Source of the DNA: Pegea sp. RAD2-039
Taxonomy: Eukaryota; Chordata; Thaliacea; Salpida; Salpidae
Direction of reading: 5' to 3'
DNA: 64,000 nt
Assembly (NCBI GenBank): GCA_034620365.1
Contig: JAQGEQ010000091.1
Coordinates: 434,001 to 498,000 of the forward strand
Part shown: piece by piece, positions 21,932-33,900 of the stretch
Layout of the letters: every line of letters starts with the position of its first letter
How positions within the stretch are numbered: position 1 is the first letter of the stretch
Program-made: the position numbers and the translations under genes
The notes under the pieces: model-generated
The model's database searches: none
Told to the model about the DNA's origin: nothing
The model's input: the letters and a program-made list of their open reading frames with translations, nothing else

Positions 21932-23796
21932 ATTTGCACAACTAAATTAAAAGCAATTCCTAAATAAATTCAAATATTATATATTAAAATATTTAATCAA
22001 TTTAAATTAAAATAAAAATTAATTTTTCACTTATAATTTATCTAGTAACTCAAATGATTTGTAAAATAACACTTAAAATTAAACTATCAGGAATTATGTC
22101 ATCGCTTTTAAAATATTTATCAATTATAATCAAAAATAAAACTGAGTTTTTCACTAATAATTTATTTAATCACTGAAATGATTTGTAAAATACAATAAAT
22201 TAAAATATAATAAATTAAACTATCATGAACTATATCAAAGCTTTTAAAATTATTTATCAATTAGAAGAACTAAACTAATTTCAATATTTTAATCAAATTT
22301 ATGTCAAAATGAACAAAAAATATATATATATTTTTTTAATTTTAGTATAAGTTAACAAATAACATTTTAAAATAAATTATATTTAAAGTCAAGATAATTA
22401 ACTTAGAAATAAACGAATAAAGTGATCTTAATAAACTTATAATTTGCGTTTTCTTTTTTATGACTTAAGAACTATAAAAAATCACACAAATTAAAACAAT
22501 CTATAAAATGTCTACAAAATCTCAAATACAAAAAACTATCTTTTCATTTATACTACAATCTGGTGTTTTACTAAAGTTACTTCTTAGAAAATTATAAAGC
22601 TAAGTAAATATAAAGCCAACTTTTAAAATTGTTTACACCAATTACAATAATGCAATTATTTCTTTTATTATTCAAATACTTCGAAAAGCTGACTTTAACA
22701 ATTAACAATAAATAGATGTTATTTGTGAAAATGTGTTTTAGCGAGAGGTACTCTCTTCAGGTACCCTCCTTCGCATTTATTGTAATAAATAGAATAAATA
22801 AATTGAGAACAAAAGAAAATTTATGTTAACTATTGTTTTGCATGAATCAGATGAAAGTTCACAATACTTTAATTTCATTATATTTTACTGTAGCTTAAAA
22901 TGACTGTTTAAAAAAACACAATTGTAAAAAGTATAATTTTTTATTTTAAACAAAACACATCATTCAAAAAACGTTTAAAATTTCATAAATTAAAATGTTT
23001 TTTTATTCATTATTAATACTGAAATATCAATTTGTATCTAGATTTATGAAAAGACTCAGAATCATTTCATTGGAATGTTGGTTATCTAAGATACTGTAAT
23101 TTATTTTTTGAAGTGTTATAGAGTATTTTTTTCAAGTAACTATCATATCATTAAACGTTTATAAAATAGTTTATCCATCAAACAAATTTGTAGTTTTGGC
23201 ACAGATGTGAGTTTCAATTGTCACGATCAAAATGAAGCAGTTTATTTCTAACTAGATGTCACTATTTCAAGAGGTTACGATGAAAGATATTACTTTTCTA
23301 ATTTCTCATTAATCAATCAACAACCTTTTATATGATGTAGGTTTTTTAGGACTATATGAGCAATTGAATTATTAAGTTGTATTACCATTTTTCGATATTT
23401 ATTTTGAATACTTGTCATGTTTATATCTTTCTTTCTAATCTAATGCTTTTAATCAGTATGATGTCTCTCAAAATTAACAACTATGTTTAGAGACTTGGAA
23501 TAATTCTTGATTAAATTTAGATCAAACCTTTTAACAAATTTAAAATGTTAAAATGAATCTATTATTAACTTTCTAGTAGTAATCATTAACTTTGCTTCTT
23601 TCTATTTAGAAAACTATTGAAAATTTTATTGAAATTTTACTAAAAATCTATTTTAAACATTTAGAAGTTTTATTTCAATCGTTAATTACAACATTTGATA
23701 CTTCTGCACGCAAGAGACAATCCCAAAACACCTCACGCACGATTACTTCTACATTATTCACTATCTAATCATGATAAGAGTTGTATACACAGATCT
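21932..23796. other. Intergenic AT-rich DNA with one LINE tail
   Basis: No gene seen. It contains the 3'-tail repeat at 22711-22802 and a short TA microsatellite near 22320. Confidence 0.45.
22711..22802 (+). mobile_element. Short LINE 3'-tail copy with hairpin
   Basis: A unit of about 90 bp shared with 40653-40745 and 48844-48938 (and, less complete, 14081-14125 and 41996-42065). It starts with AATAGATGTTATTTGTG, carries the hairpin GGTAC(22747-22751)/GTACC(22761-22765), then CCTTCGCATTTATTG and AATAAATA-type repeats. In the 48.8 kb copy this is the end of a coding LINE, so the short copies are most simply 5'-truncated insertions. Confidence 0.75.
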
Positions 23797-25878
23797 TCAC
23801 ACAGATGAAGCGTCTTCCATATAATTAACATCCAATTGTAATGAGAGAGTTTGATCTTCAGTCAATTCAGTTAAAGAATTGCTACTGCTGCTACTCAAAC
23901 CACTTACAGTCTTCAAAAATATCTTTAATTACAAATTGAAGCAAAGATTTAATCTGATATTTACCGGAATGTCTTCCGGTATACTTTGACTATCAGCAGT
24001 AAAATCATCTTCATAATCATTCGATTGTTTAGCTGAGAACATAAAGAGATGAAGACATAAAGAGATGAGAAAATGATAGGGAGTCGATACTCACTTGCAT
24101 CTGACTTCATCTCGTCTTCTTCTTTATGATTCTTTGAGGAGCTGAAAGATTTACTACAAATATGCAAATGAGTTGATGATGTATTGTGTGTTCAGTTACC
24201 TGAAAGATTTGCTGTTTGGTTTGTTTAGAACATTATCAAAATGATCTGAATTTGCTGGTATCTGAGACACTGTAAATAAAATATAAAGATCTGACGGTAA
24301 AGAGTTAGATACAAACCAGGTTGAGGAGGGTCTTCAGATTCCTGCAATAAATTCTTTGATTATTTCTCAAAATCGGAATTCTATTTTAACTTACAGGAAG
24401 TGAGTCGATATTTTGATGAAATTGAGCCATTTGAGCGGGAAATGAAGAAACAGCGAGGTCTGATTGATCTGTTGAAGTCATGGGATCAAATAAAATATTT
24501 GAAAAGTAATTGAAACCTGTTACGACGTTTTGACATGCTGCAAAAAGTCTTTCATATAAACAAACAAAGTCTGTCCATGTTACAGGATCTGAAATTTCAA
24601 CTTCAATCAATTTTCTTCACTGATTATCAAAAAGAACTAACTTGAAGTCTTTGAAAGCTAAGTTTCTAGTTAGAATAAATAAAACTTATTTCTATTAAAG
24701 AACTTTATTTGTTGTTTGAGAAATATTTGTAAAATAAAGTAAACTGACTTTAGTATTGTAAGGAGGCATTTGAGTTGATTGTCTAATAAGTTTTTGGAAC
24801 CGGGACATTAGATGAAGATTCTCTGTTTTTAAGTTTCACATAAACTAAATAAAACTTATTTCTATTAAAGAACTTTATTTGTTGTTTGAGAAATATTTGT
24901 AAAATAAAGTAAACTGACTTTAGTATTGTAAGGAGGCATTTGAGTTGATTGTCTAATAAGTTTTGTGAGAACCGGGACATTAGATGAAGATTCTTGAATT
25001 TTTAGTCTTTCACATAAACTTACATCATTGATTTTGTCAACTACTTTCTATCAAATAAAATAGAAAACAAATTAAGAAATTAAAAAATGTAAAATCATTT
25101 AATTTTCAATTAACCATAATTTATTTTAGAGGCTAATTATGTTAGCAACATATTTCTTCAACAAAATTTTACACTATTGGTTTCAGGCTGAAAGACTGAA
25201 GCTGTATAGTCGAGATCAAGACTTTGTAGAAATTGTAATACAAGCTCCAATGATAAAGATGACTCTTTTTCATTAAAAAACTTCTGTAGACTGGGATTAG
25301 CTAGATAACAATTCTGTAATTATAAAATTAATAACATGAATGATTGTTTACATAATCCAATTATTACTTAGTTAAAAAAATATAAAAATTATTTACTTCA
25401 AAATTTTCTTGGGAATCTAAAGCCAAAAAAACTGAAGCTCTCAACTCAGCCTAAATGAAACAAAAAAATTAAATTAATGTTCAGAATAAACCTCATTAAA
25501 ATATGTTAAAAATTTTCAAATTAAATTAGAAATTTTCATAAAATGCTAAACATTTTTAAGCATTTTTCTCTAATCATAATATAATATATTTTAATTTATT
25601 TATTGTCTACATAAAATATTCAAATTATTTATATAAAATATTGTACTAAAAATAAATATAAAAATTCATTAAAAAAATTATATCCATAAAGATTAACAAA
25701 AATCTTTCACTCATAAGTTAAATTATTTTTAATTTAATTTACAAAAAAGATATTTATTTAAATAAAAAAATAACTAATTAACTTAATTCTTATCAACCTT
25801 GATTTTTCCTAAAGATCCATTTTTTTCAAGTGTTTGGACCAATAAATCTCTTAACTCTGTATCCTCATCAGCAGACAT
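23797..25878 (-). CDS. CEP43: Centrosomal protein 43 (FGFR1OP / FOP)
   Basis: Eleven exons proposed: 25878-25798, 25450-25397, 25313-25175, 25040-24919, 24657-24642 (16-nt microexon), 24588-24395, 24341-24317, 24269-24200, 24153-24095, 24032-23965, 23910-23797; 942 nt, 313 aa (human 399). The N-terminus EDTELRDLLVQTLEKNG matches human EEDTELRDLLVQTLENSG. It continues with AELRASVFLAL and the LisH/TOF region (SLQKFFNEKE, LDLDYTASVFQPET). The C-terminus has the conserved acidic patches DYEDDFTADSQS and LTELTEDQTLSLQLDVNYMED (human YVDDF, DLTQDLTVSQLSDVADYLED). CEP43 anchors microtubules at the centriole/basal body with CEP350 and helps ciliogenesis. The microexon is inferred only because it restores phase. 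A decayed duplicate of exon 4 lies in the following intron. Confidence 0.9.
24669..25018. repeat. About 170-bp tandem duplication covering CEP43 exon 4 and its donor
   Basis: 24669-24845 and 24846-25018 are near-identical, offset 170-172 bp. Both keep the exon's end and the GTCAGT donor. In the downstream copy (24749-24822) the exon has lost 2 nt relative to its twin (about 24795) and would read into a stop, so only the 24919-25040 copy is usable. Confidence 0.8.
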
Positions 25879-27751
25879 CTCTTGATTTAAGTATTTCTAA
25901 GTTTAAAAAAGTTAAACTTTAAAAATATAATTTATAATTAAATTAAAAATCAAGTTCAAAGCTAAAATATTTGACAAATAGCTTTTTTTAAACTTAAATT
26001 CAAACATAATTTAGGTTTTAACTTTTATTTTTAATCTAATAAAACCAAAATAAAATTGGTATACTTAAATATAGTTATTAAAATCATTAAATATAATTAC
26101 AATTTCGTAATCTTAAAATTAAAAAATATTTAATAAATTTATGAAAATAAAGCAAAAGTAAATAGTTTAGAGATTATAAAAAAAAACTTTATCTAAAAAT
26201 TCTTAATTAGTCACAACAATTTTTCAAAACTTTTTTTCACAAAAGTCGTTTGATGTTGATATTTGAAAAATCCAAATTTGAATTTCATCGTTCAAATTTG
26301 TTTATTTAGCGTTTATTATTAAATATTTAAAGATTTTTTTTTCTTCAAAAAAAAAATAAAAGATTCTTTCTAATAATATTTTAAAATATAAATCAATTTA
26401 TTTAAAAAATATTTTTTATCAAACAGTTTTTTATATAGTAAAAAACAAATACTTTTGACAAAATTGTAAAAAAATTATTAAAATTAATTTTTACAATTTT
26501 TTTATTTAAAAAAAAATCTGTTTTAAGTCTAAAAAAATGTTCCATTATATTTTCTGTATATGTGCTCATTTGGTAGTAAAATTAATTTTCAAAGTTGATT
26601 GAAATTTAATGTCAAGCATTTAATAAAAGGCCCGTAAAGTACTATAGTCTGTAAAGCACTATAATCCTGAAAAACTGTGAATTCAGTGGTTAAAGGTGCA
26701 AATCTTATTATTAAAATATGATTTTATAAACATAAAGTTTAATTTAGACACCTTATGTAATATTTTTCATAGTTACATATAGATTGTATAACAATTCAAT
26801 AGTTAGCTATATCATAATTAAATTTGTAGACATTCTGAGTGAGTTCTTATTTTAGAGAATAATAATAATTTAGACAGAATAATCACTTACCTTACACGAT
26901 TATCATTTTAGTTTTTAATATATTTTTATCTTATTAAAATATTTTGTTTATACATTATAACTTAAATTAATAATTTACTGAAATAGTTTTTACAATGTAT
27001 TTTAATTAAAAAACGAATTTGAGAAAGCTTCTTATAAGCATAAGCTGCATTACATTTTATTCATTTGCTTCCATATCAGCTAATATTGTAATGATAAAAA
27101 CTTTATAAGAGAGCTTTATTCAACTGTAAAGCGCACAACAACAAAAGTAAATGCCAACGAACAACCCAACTGCAAACACATAAGAAAAAGCCACATAGTA
27201 GTAAGTCTAACATAAATTAATGCAGAAAAGAAAATAGGAGCCTGCAGAGGCACAGGCAAATATAAATCATTCCAAAGTACCAGAATAAATTAAGAAAAAT
27301 TGGATACTGACAGCATTATATCTCTCTTGTTGACAAAATTATTTAAATTTTACTTTTTTAACAATATTTTAAATTTTGGTGACATTAGTTTTGTCAAGCA
27401 ATTCGAAATAACTTTTATATAAGTTATCTTTAAGCTGATATTATATATTTTCAAGATTTACAGCATATATTTACTTGAATAAAAACTTGACATTTTTTAG
27501 CGCAAGTCCACTTTAACCATTTAATAGGTAATGTTGCTGAGGTAATGCATGTAAACAAAAAGCTTAGAGTTTTGGAATTTCTTTAAGACTTCATATTGAA
27601 ATTTAGCAATTTATCATTAAATTTATTCTTATTTAATTAAAATGCCACAAAAAATATTTCTTTGAATATCGCCAAGCTATGTTTTAATTACAGAAGTACA
27701 TTGGTAATAATTTAATCAATTAATTCTTTTTTCCTTTGACTATTCTAAATA
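25879..27751. other. Intergenic region between divergent CEP43 and PPP1R2-like genes
   Basis: Extremely AT-rich at 25880-26560 with no open coding frame. A somewhat GC-richer patch at 27115-27290 has no recognised identity. An AG acceptor (25897-25898) lies 18 nt before the CEP43 ATG. Confidence 0.45.
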
Positions 27752-28147
27752 ATGGATAACAATAAAAGCATTTTAAAGAAATATGATAACAAAAAAAGCA
27801 AACTTGAAGCAAAAAGCGCGACTTTTGATGAAATGAACGTTTTAGCAACGTACCATCCTATAGAAAAAGATTATGGTCTGATAAAAATAAATGAACCTAA
27901 AACCCCTTTCAATTATGTTAACAGTAATGAATCTAGTTCAACAAAGCTGTTAGATTCGGATGATCTTGCGATAAGACTTAGAAGATACTCAGATCAACCT
28001 TCAGTTGTGTCTTCTTCATCTTCTTTTACTGAAGAAGCAAAAAAGCGGCGAGAAGAATTTGAAAATGCGCGAAAACAACATTACGACATGAAAGAGCAGA
28101 TGAAGAAAGCAAAAGAATTACTTAGAGAAGAAGAAAATAACAAATAG
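27752..28147 (+). CDS. PPP1R2: Protein phosphatase inhibitor 2-like (IPP-2), intronless
   Basis: 131 aa in one exon (human PPP1R2 is 205 aa). Three PP1-contact blocks of inhibitor-2 can be seen in order. KSILKK (residues 5-10) corresponds to human KGILKN. TFDEMNVLATYHPIEKDYGL then IKINEPKTPF match human [29 protein letters not shown]. Finally comes the C-terminal helix RREEFENARKQHYDMKEQ (human KKRQFEMKRKLHYNEGLN), whose HY pair sits over the PP1 active site. The GSK3 site of the mammalian PxTP motif survives as PKTPF. It ends soon after the helix and lacks the acidic C-terminal tail. A compact gene or an old retrocopy are both possible; the frame is intact. AATAAA at 28330-28335. Confidence 0.92.
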   Translation: MDNNKSILKKYDNKKSKLEAKSATFDEMNVLATYHPIEKDYGLIKINEPKTPFNYVNSNESSSTKLLDSDDLAIRLRRYSDQPSVVSSSSSFTEEAKKRREEFENARKQHYDMKEQMKKAKELLREEENNK

Positions 28148-30922
28148 AATATTTTTATGACATCTATCAACATTAAAACTTTTCATACAATTGATAGTGG
28201 AACTGATGATTTATGATACAAATCAATAATTTTTTATTTAAACATGATTTATATCGATTTTTATTAAATTTAAGTTTTATATACAGAAGTTATAAAAGAT
28301 TAAAACTATTTTCACACTAGATAATAATTAATAAATTAATTTTAAAATTAAAATTATTTAATGATTTAAATTTTGTAGACATCTTATAATGTTTCTTAGC
28401 TCTAACAAAATTACAAATTTAATTTAATGAATCGACCCATTTATTGAAAAATACCTCTTAAAAATTATGTCAACCATAAAACTACTTTGATTATCAACAT
28501 TTGGAAAAAAACTGAAATAATGATTTATTTTAGTTAATTCATCTTTACCTAATGAAAAACATTTACGCTATAAATTAATAAAGTAATAATTAAACAACAA
28601 ATGTTATGCTTTAAAGGACAAATGTGAAACAAGTTTGTTGTCATTAAACCTTCTTTTGATTAAAAAGCCTTTAAAGGTTAAAAAAATAACAAGATTTGGA
28701 AAAGGTCTTCATATTTCCAACTTAAAATGATGTGGTTTCAACGAGTCAAAATTTCCTGGCAGTTTATAATTTAAATTAATTGTAGATAATATCAGTTTTA
28801 AAAACAGTCGAGACCAAGAACATTTATTTAACAATTTGTTAATCGAAAAGTGACTGTAAAAAGAAGTTATATTCTTCAAGTACATTGCTAGTGAAAGTTT
28901 AAAAATTCAAATTGATAAGTTTCAAATCAAAATTTTCAATCAACAAATTCTGTTTAAACCTAAAAAAATGTTTAAATCTAATATTAACAACTTGATTACA
29001 TTAATAATTGAATTTTTATCAGTATTTGTTGAGCTTTTAAACTTAAATTTTCACTACAAAACATAACTTTGCATTCTTTAAACTCTTGTTAAGCTATGGC
29101 AAAACCGATGTTTTTAAACTTCTTAAGCAGATTTCGGTTCAAGTAGATCTTTACTAGTTGAAGAAAAATAGTTTAAATATATAATTTCTGTTTATAAATA
29201 GAACACTATGTTTAAATCAAGTAAAAATTTTGGATTTCATTTTTAAACAAAACTTATATTTTTCAATAAAAAATTCAAATCAATCTTTTTCTAAAACTGT
29301 TCAAATATTTTTAAAGGAAAACGATTATTCTTTCATACAACTGTTTTGAAATAGCAATTTATCTATTTTAAGTTGGAAAGGTTAAAAATCATTCTTGATT
29401 ATATAAGATGTTTATTAAACAATTAGTTGTCTTCAGTTCTGTTTCTTCTTGTTATTTTTTAAACGATTTATCTGAAATATTAATAAATCAAAACAAACTA
29501 ATATATCAGATAGCTGAGAAACAAAATAATTGACATTTCAAGAGTTTTACAAACTTTTAATTATTGAAAACGTAGTTTAATAATTCAGACTTTTGTTGAA
29601 TTTTTTAGAAAGAATACAGCTTTTATGACTTCTCAACTTTTTTTCAATAATCTAATTTTACGATTTTTTAAAAGATTTATTCTTAAAAACAACAACAAAG
29701 TCTTCAATTTTCCAACCAACAAGAACAAGTTAATCAGTTTTAATGTTAATCGTTTTTATACATTGTAAATTTTTGTTCTTAGTAAATAAATCAGTTTTAA
29801 AACGAAAAGACTATTTCTGTTTTTCATAATTTAACTTGAAGTTTATTTTTATACAAGTTAGAATCTTCTTAACTTAAAACTTAATTTATTGAAATTCATT
29901 TAGTGAATATTTTTAACAAATTCAAGAAGCCCAAGAAAAATTAAAATACTTATTATTAAAAATCCTTATGTGCTCTTAAAATAAAATTAAAGTATTTTTT
30001 GATATTACCATATTCACAAAAACCTTGTTTTTTAAGTTTTAAACCAAATATGCTACTTTTATTTGCCAAAACTTTATTTGCAATTTTAATAAATTATCTT
30101 TTCGTAAAATTGTCATTTTGTAAATTGTTTTTGAAGCAGTTCCAGCTTTTTATTAAGCTTTGTTATTTTTGGTATCTTCCATATAAAAATATTAAAGTTA
30201 AATCTACAAAAATCTATGTAAAAATATGAAACAAGACTTTATAAATAATTTTTTAATGTGTTTACAAACTTAAATAAGATTTAGTTGTGTACAGTCTAAA
30301 CATTAAACAAAATTAAAATAAATAAATTCAATTATGCAGTCATGTGATTTTTCGAGGAGAAACTAATTAAAATTTTAGAGAATTAATTGGAAACTTTTCA
30401 CTACTTTTATAGCATCAATCTTAAATTTGAAAGTTTAAACAGAAAATTTTAAAGAATCTTTTGAAAATGAAACTAAAAAATCATCAAATATTCAACTTGG
30501 TAAGTCCTTAGCAATCTTCACTTGACGTTTTTTTCTTCTTTTGCTGATTGAGTGATAACATCTCCTAGAAGTTCAGCTTCCAGTATTAAATATTAAAGAA
30601 AAACTTTTTCAACTTATAATGTTAGTAGCAAAAAGTGAAAACCACCATTTGTGGTCCTATATTTCCCTTTACAGTAGAAGATAATAATTAATTATTTAAG
30701 TTAATTTCAGCAACTATTAATCTTCAAAAACTCAAGATTCCAGTTAATAAAACAATATATAATATCATCACTAAATGATTTGCATGAGTACATCTTTACA
30801 GATTACATTTTTTTTAAAGTAAAGGTCAAAAGTTCATTCACGTGAACTTCCGGTTTAATAAGATTCTGATGCACGTAGGTGACCTCACGGACTTTGCTCA
30901 AACGCTCTCTCGATCGCCACGA
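28148..30922. other. Intergenic AT-rich DNA
   Basis: About 2.8 kb with no supported gene. A 19-codon open stretch ending in TGA at 30518-30576 (minus strand) after an AG is too short to call. The last 100 bases become GC-rich, ahead of the promoter at 30923. Confidence 0.45.
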
Positions 30923-30944
30923 TGACGTCACGAGCTCTATAAAG
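30923..30944 (+). promoter_or_regulatory. CRE + TATA core promoter of the EF-hand gene
   Basis: TGACGTCA (30923-30930, a perfect CREB/ATF palindrome) lies 7 nt upstream of TATAAAG (30938-30944). About 35 nt after the TATA box comes the ATG (30979), so the 5' UTR should be very short. The spacing is what a TATA-driven core promoter with an adjacent CRE looks like. Confidence 0.6.
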
Positions 30945-30978
30945 CCGTGCGCATCGACTTAGAGAGCTCAAACCAAAG

Positions 30979-33900
30979 ATGGAAAAAGACGAAGCGCGAT
31001 GTCGCCGTAGCGCTTGGCAACGCGGTACTACTAGCAACCGGAAGCGCGCTGAAGTAACCGGAAGCGATGAGCGGCCAAATTTGGAAGTACGAAGTGGAAG
31101 TACGCTGCTAGTTCCGTCACCTAGCAACGGGCGTTCGTCTGTTTCTTCACCGGATGTAACATCAACGGATGAAGGAATTGATTTGCAAACTGGAAATGAT
31201 TTTGATGCTATGACGTCAGCTAAGTGGCGATTGAAAGGAGGTCGGGCAGTAATGACGTCGACGATTGCTAGGCAACAACTTCGACCAGAAGTAAGTAGAA
31301 AAAGTTGATCAGAAAAAAGCAGAACAAATTTAAAGTTGAAAATAATTGTTGGTTATTTTGTAAGAAAATTTGCTGGTTAATTTACTGATTAGTTTGCTGG
31401 TTAATTTGCTGGTTAGTTTGCTGGTTAATTTACTGATTAATTTGCTGGTTGGTTTGCTGGTTAATTTACTGATTAATTTGCTGGTTAATTTACTGATTAG
31501 CTTTGCTGGTTAATTTACTGATTAATTTGCTGGTTAATTTACTGATTAGCTGGCTGGTTAATTTACTTTTTTGAGCTTGCCAGGTAGCTTACTGTCTTAT
31601 ATCAACATCTGTGTAATCAACTAGTTTTCAGATGATTGGCTGTTTAGTTTATTGATTAGTCAATATTTTTGATTGATATTTCAATAAAAGATTCCTTCAT
31701 GATTAGAGATAACGAGATAGAACAGAAAGTAGTGATAAGCTTGCTTCTGGCTAGACTTCAGTTTTGATAGATAAAACCAAATTGATTAATTTGATTTTTA
31801 AATATTTCAGCTGATTAATTAGTTAGTTTACTAATAAGTTATTTAGGTAGTAATTATTTTAATTCAAATATCAGGTTATTTTAGTTTGAGTTTAATATAA
31901 GTATAAACGATAAAAAGAAAGAAGTTTGAATACTATATTAAGCTCCAACCTCTCTCACATCTCGTTAACAAATAAGAAATAAGGAAATGTTTTTAAATAA
32001 ATTAATTGAAATCATTTGATTTGGAAAATTTGATATGAAGAAAAAAAAAAACAATTTAGAGATCGAAAAGTAGTTTGAAAATTGAATTTTGTTAAACTGA
32101 AAATTTGAGACATAAAAAATTCAATACATTTCAGTTCAGGGGTTTTCTATCAGATTAAGCTTAAGATACAAATTTTGTTTTACTTTTTAAAAACATTCAA
32201 AAACACAAACAGTGAAGATTCTTATCAAATCTTCTGGAAATAAAGTCCAGTTTGTGTTCAAATAACATTTTTTGTTTTTCAGTCATAAAAACGTATTTGG
32301 CAAAAAAACTGTTCACTTTGTATGCAAGAATTTAAATCATAGTAAAAATATAAGTTAAAGGAATTTTTTGCATATCTATTTGTTTGTTTTGCAAATAATT
32401 CATGAAATTTATCGTTTAGAGGTCTTTGTTAGTCATATTATAAGGTATAAAAAAAGCAAAAAACTTAAACTGGTCGATAAAAATTCTCTTCTCTTAGTCA
32501 AATCATTTGAAGTTTTGCAAATTTCAAAACAGAAAATAAGTTTTGAAAGTGTAAAAATCAAATTATATAGGCTTGTTTTAAGAAATTACAAATATTTTAT
32601 TTTCAAGATTTAATGTTTTTTTTTTGAATATCTAGTAAGCATCTTTTCAGAGAGAGTTTTTAGGAGTTTTGAAGAGAAAAATCTTTGTGAAAAATTTACT
32701 TAAATAATGAAAAGTTAAATTATTAATAAAAAAAGTTACAAAAATTGAATTTTCAGATTTTATTTCAACTATAAATAAAGAAAACAAATAATGTTAACGT
32801 GAAACAATTCTCACAAAACTCCTCATTACTAGGATCAGGAAAGTAGAAGAAGACATAAAATGAGACAAATCTACAAATCAAGCGGACACAGCATTAGTGA
32901 CACTTCTGAACAGCGGCCAAAAGTGTCCTGGGACTCAGTCACTGTCTACGGAGATCACTCGACAATTCATCAACAGAAACTGGTAAGTTGTGATGTCACA
33001 ATTTGTTGTCAACAGATGGAAACTCTGGAAATTACCAGGTATCAGGTAAATTTTCGACGAAATATTTTGAGAAGAAATTTTCTCGCTTTGTTGTCATAAC
33101 AACTGACAATTGACGATCGATGGCGAGTTCACGATGTGGTCTGTTAGTCACGTGATAAATTGACCGAAGTTTGTAGCGCTGAAAAATTAATCAGCTGTTG
33201 CTGAGGTGACTTGACCCGAATGTCGTCGCTTGTAGCCGGTTGCTAAGTAACTAGAACGCTTTCTACAATCTTCTGAAGAATATTTAAAATTGTTGATAAA
33301 GTTTTAAGCTCGGGTTTTCCCCCAAATCAATTCGCAGCTTAAAGCTGTTTGAAAGCAACGAAAATGGTGGAAGTTGTTTTGCCCCGGGGCAAATTTGACT
33401 TTTTTGTTTTGAAATCTCTTTCCTTCTACAAGTTGACAAGTTAATTTTTCTGATTCTCATTTGTATCAAACATAGCTTAGTGTTCGAGGTTATTTTTGAT
33501 GAATAAATTTCTTTGTTTTGGATTCAAAGTAAAAAATCGTTTCAAACTTTCTGATAAAAACAGAAAAATTGATACAAAAAAGTTTAAGAAGTTTTTGAAA
33601 CTGTTTTAATTGAATAAAAGAAACCTGAAAATGCATCAGGTTAGCAGTTGGTTGCTAAGTGATTCGCTTTTAATAGATTGGTTGCTAAGTGATTAGCTTT
33701 TAATTGATTGGTTGCTAAGTGATTCGCTTTTAAGTGATTGGTTGCTAGGTGATTCGCTGTTAACTGATTGGTTGTTGGGTGATTGGTTGTTAATCGGTTG
33801 GTTGCTAGGTGATTGATACTTATTGATTGGTTCTGGCTGATAGGTGGTCATTTGCTGGATGCTGACAAGTACTTGGCAACCTAGTTACTTTTTAATAATT

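Noticed and set aside
30518..30576. 19-codon minus-strand terminal-exon look-alike (ELLGDVITQSAKEE)
   Set aside because: Too short, acceptor context poor, no partner exon found.
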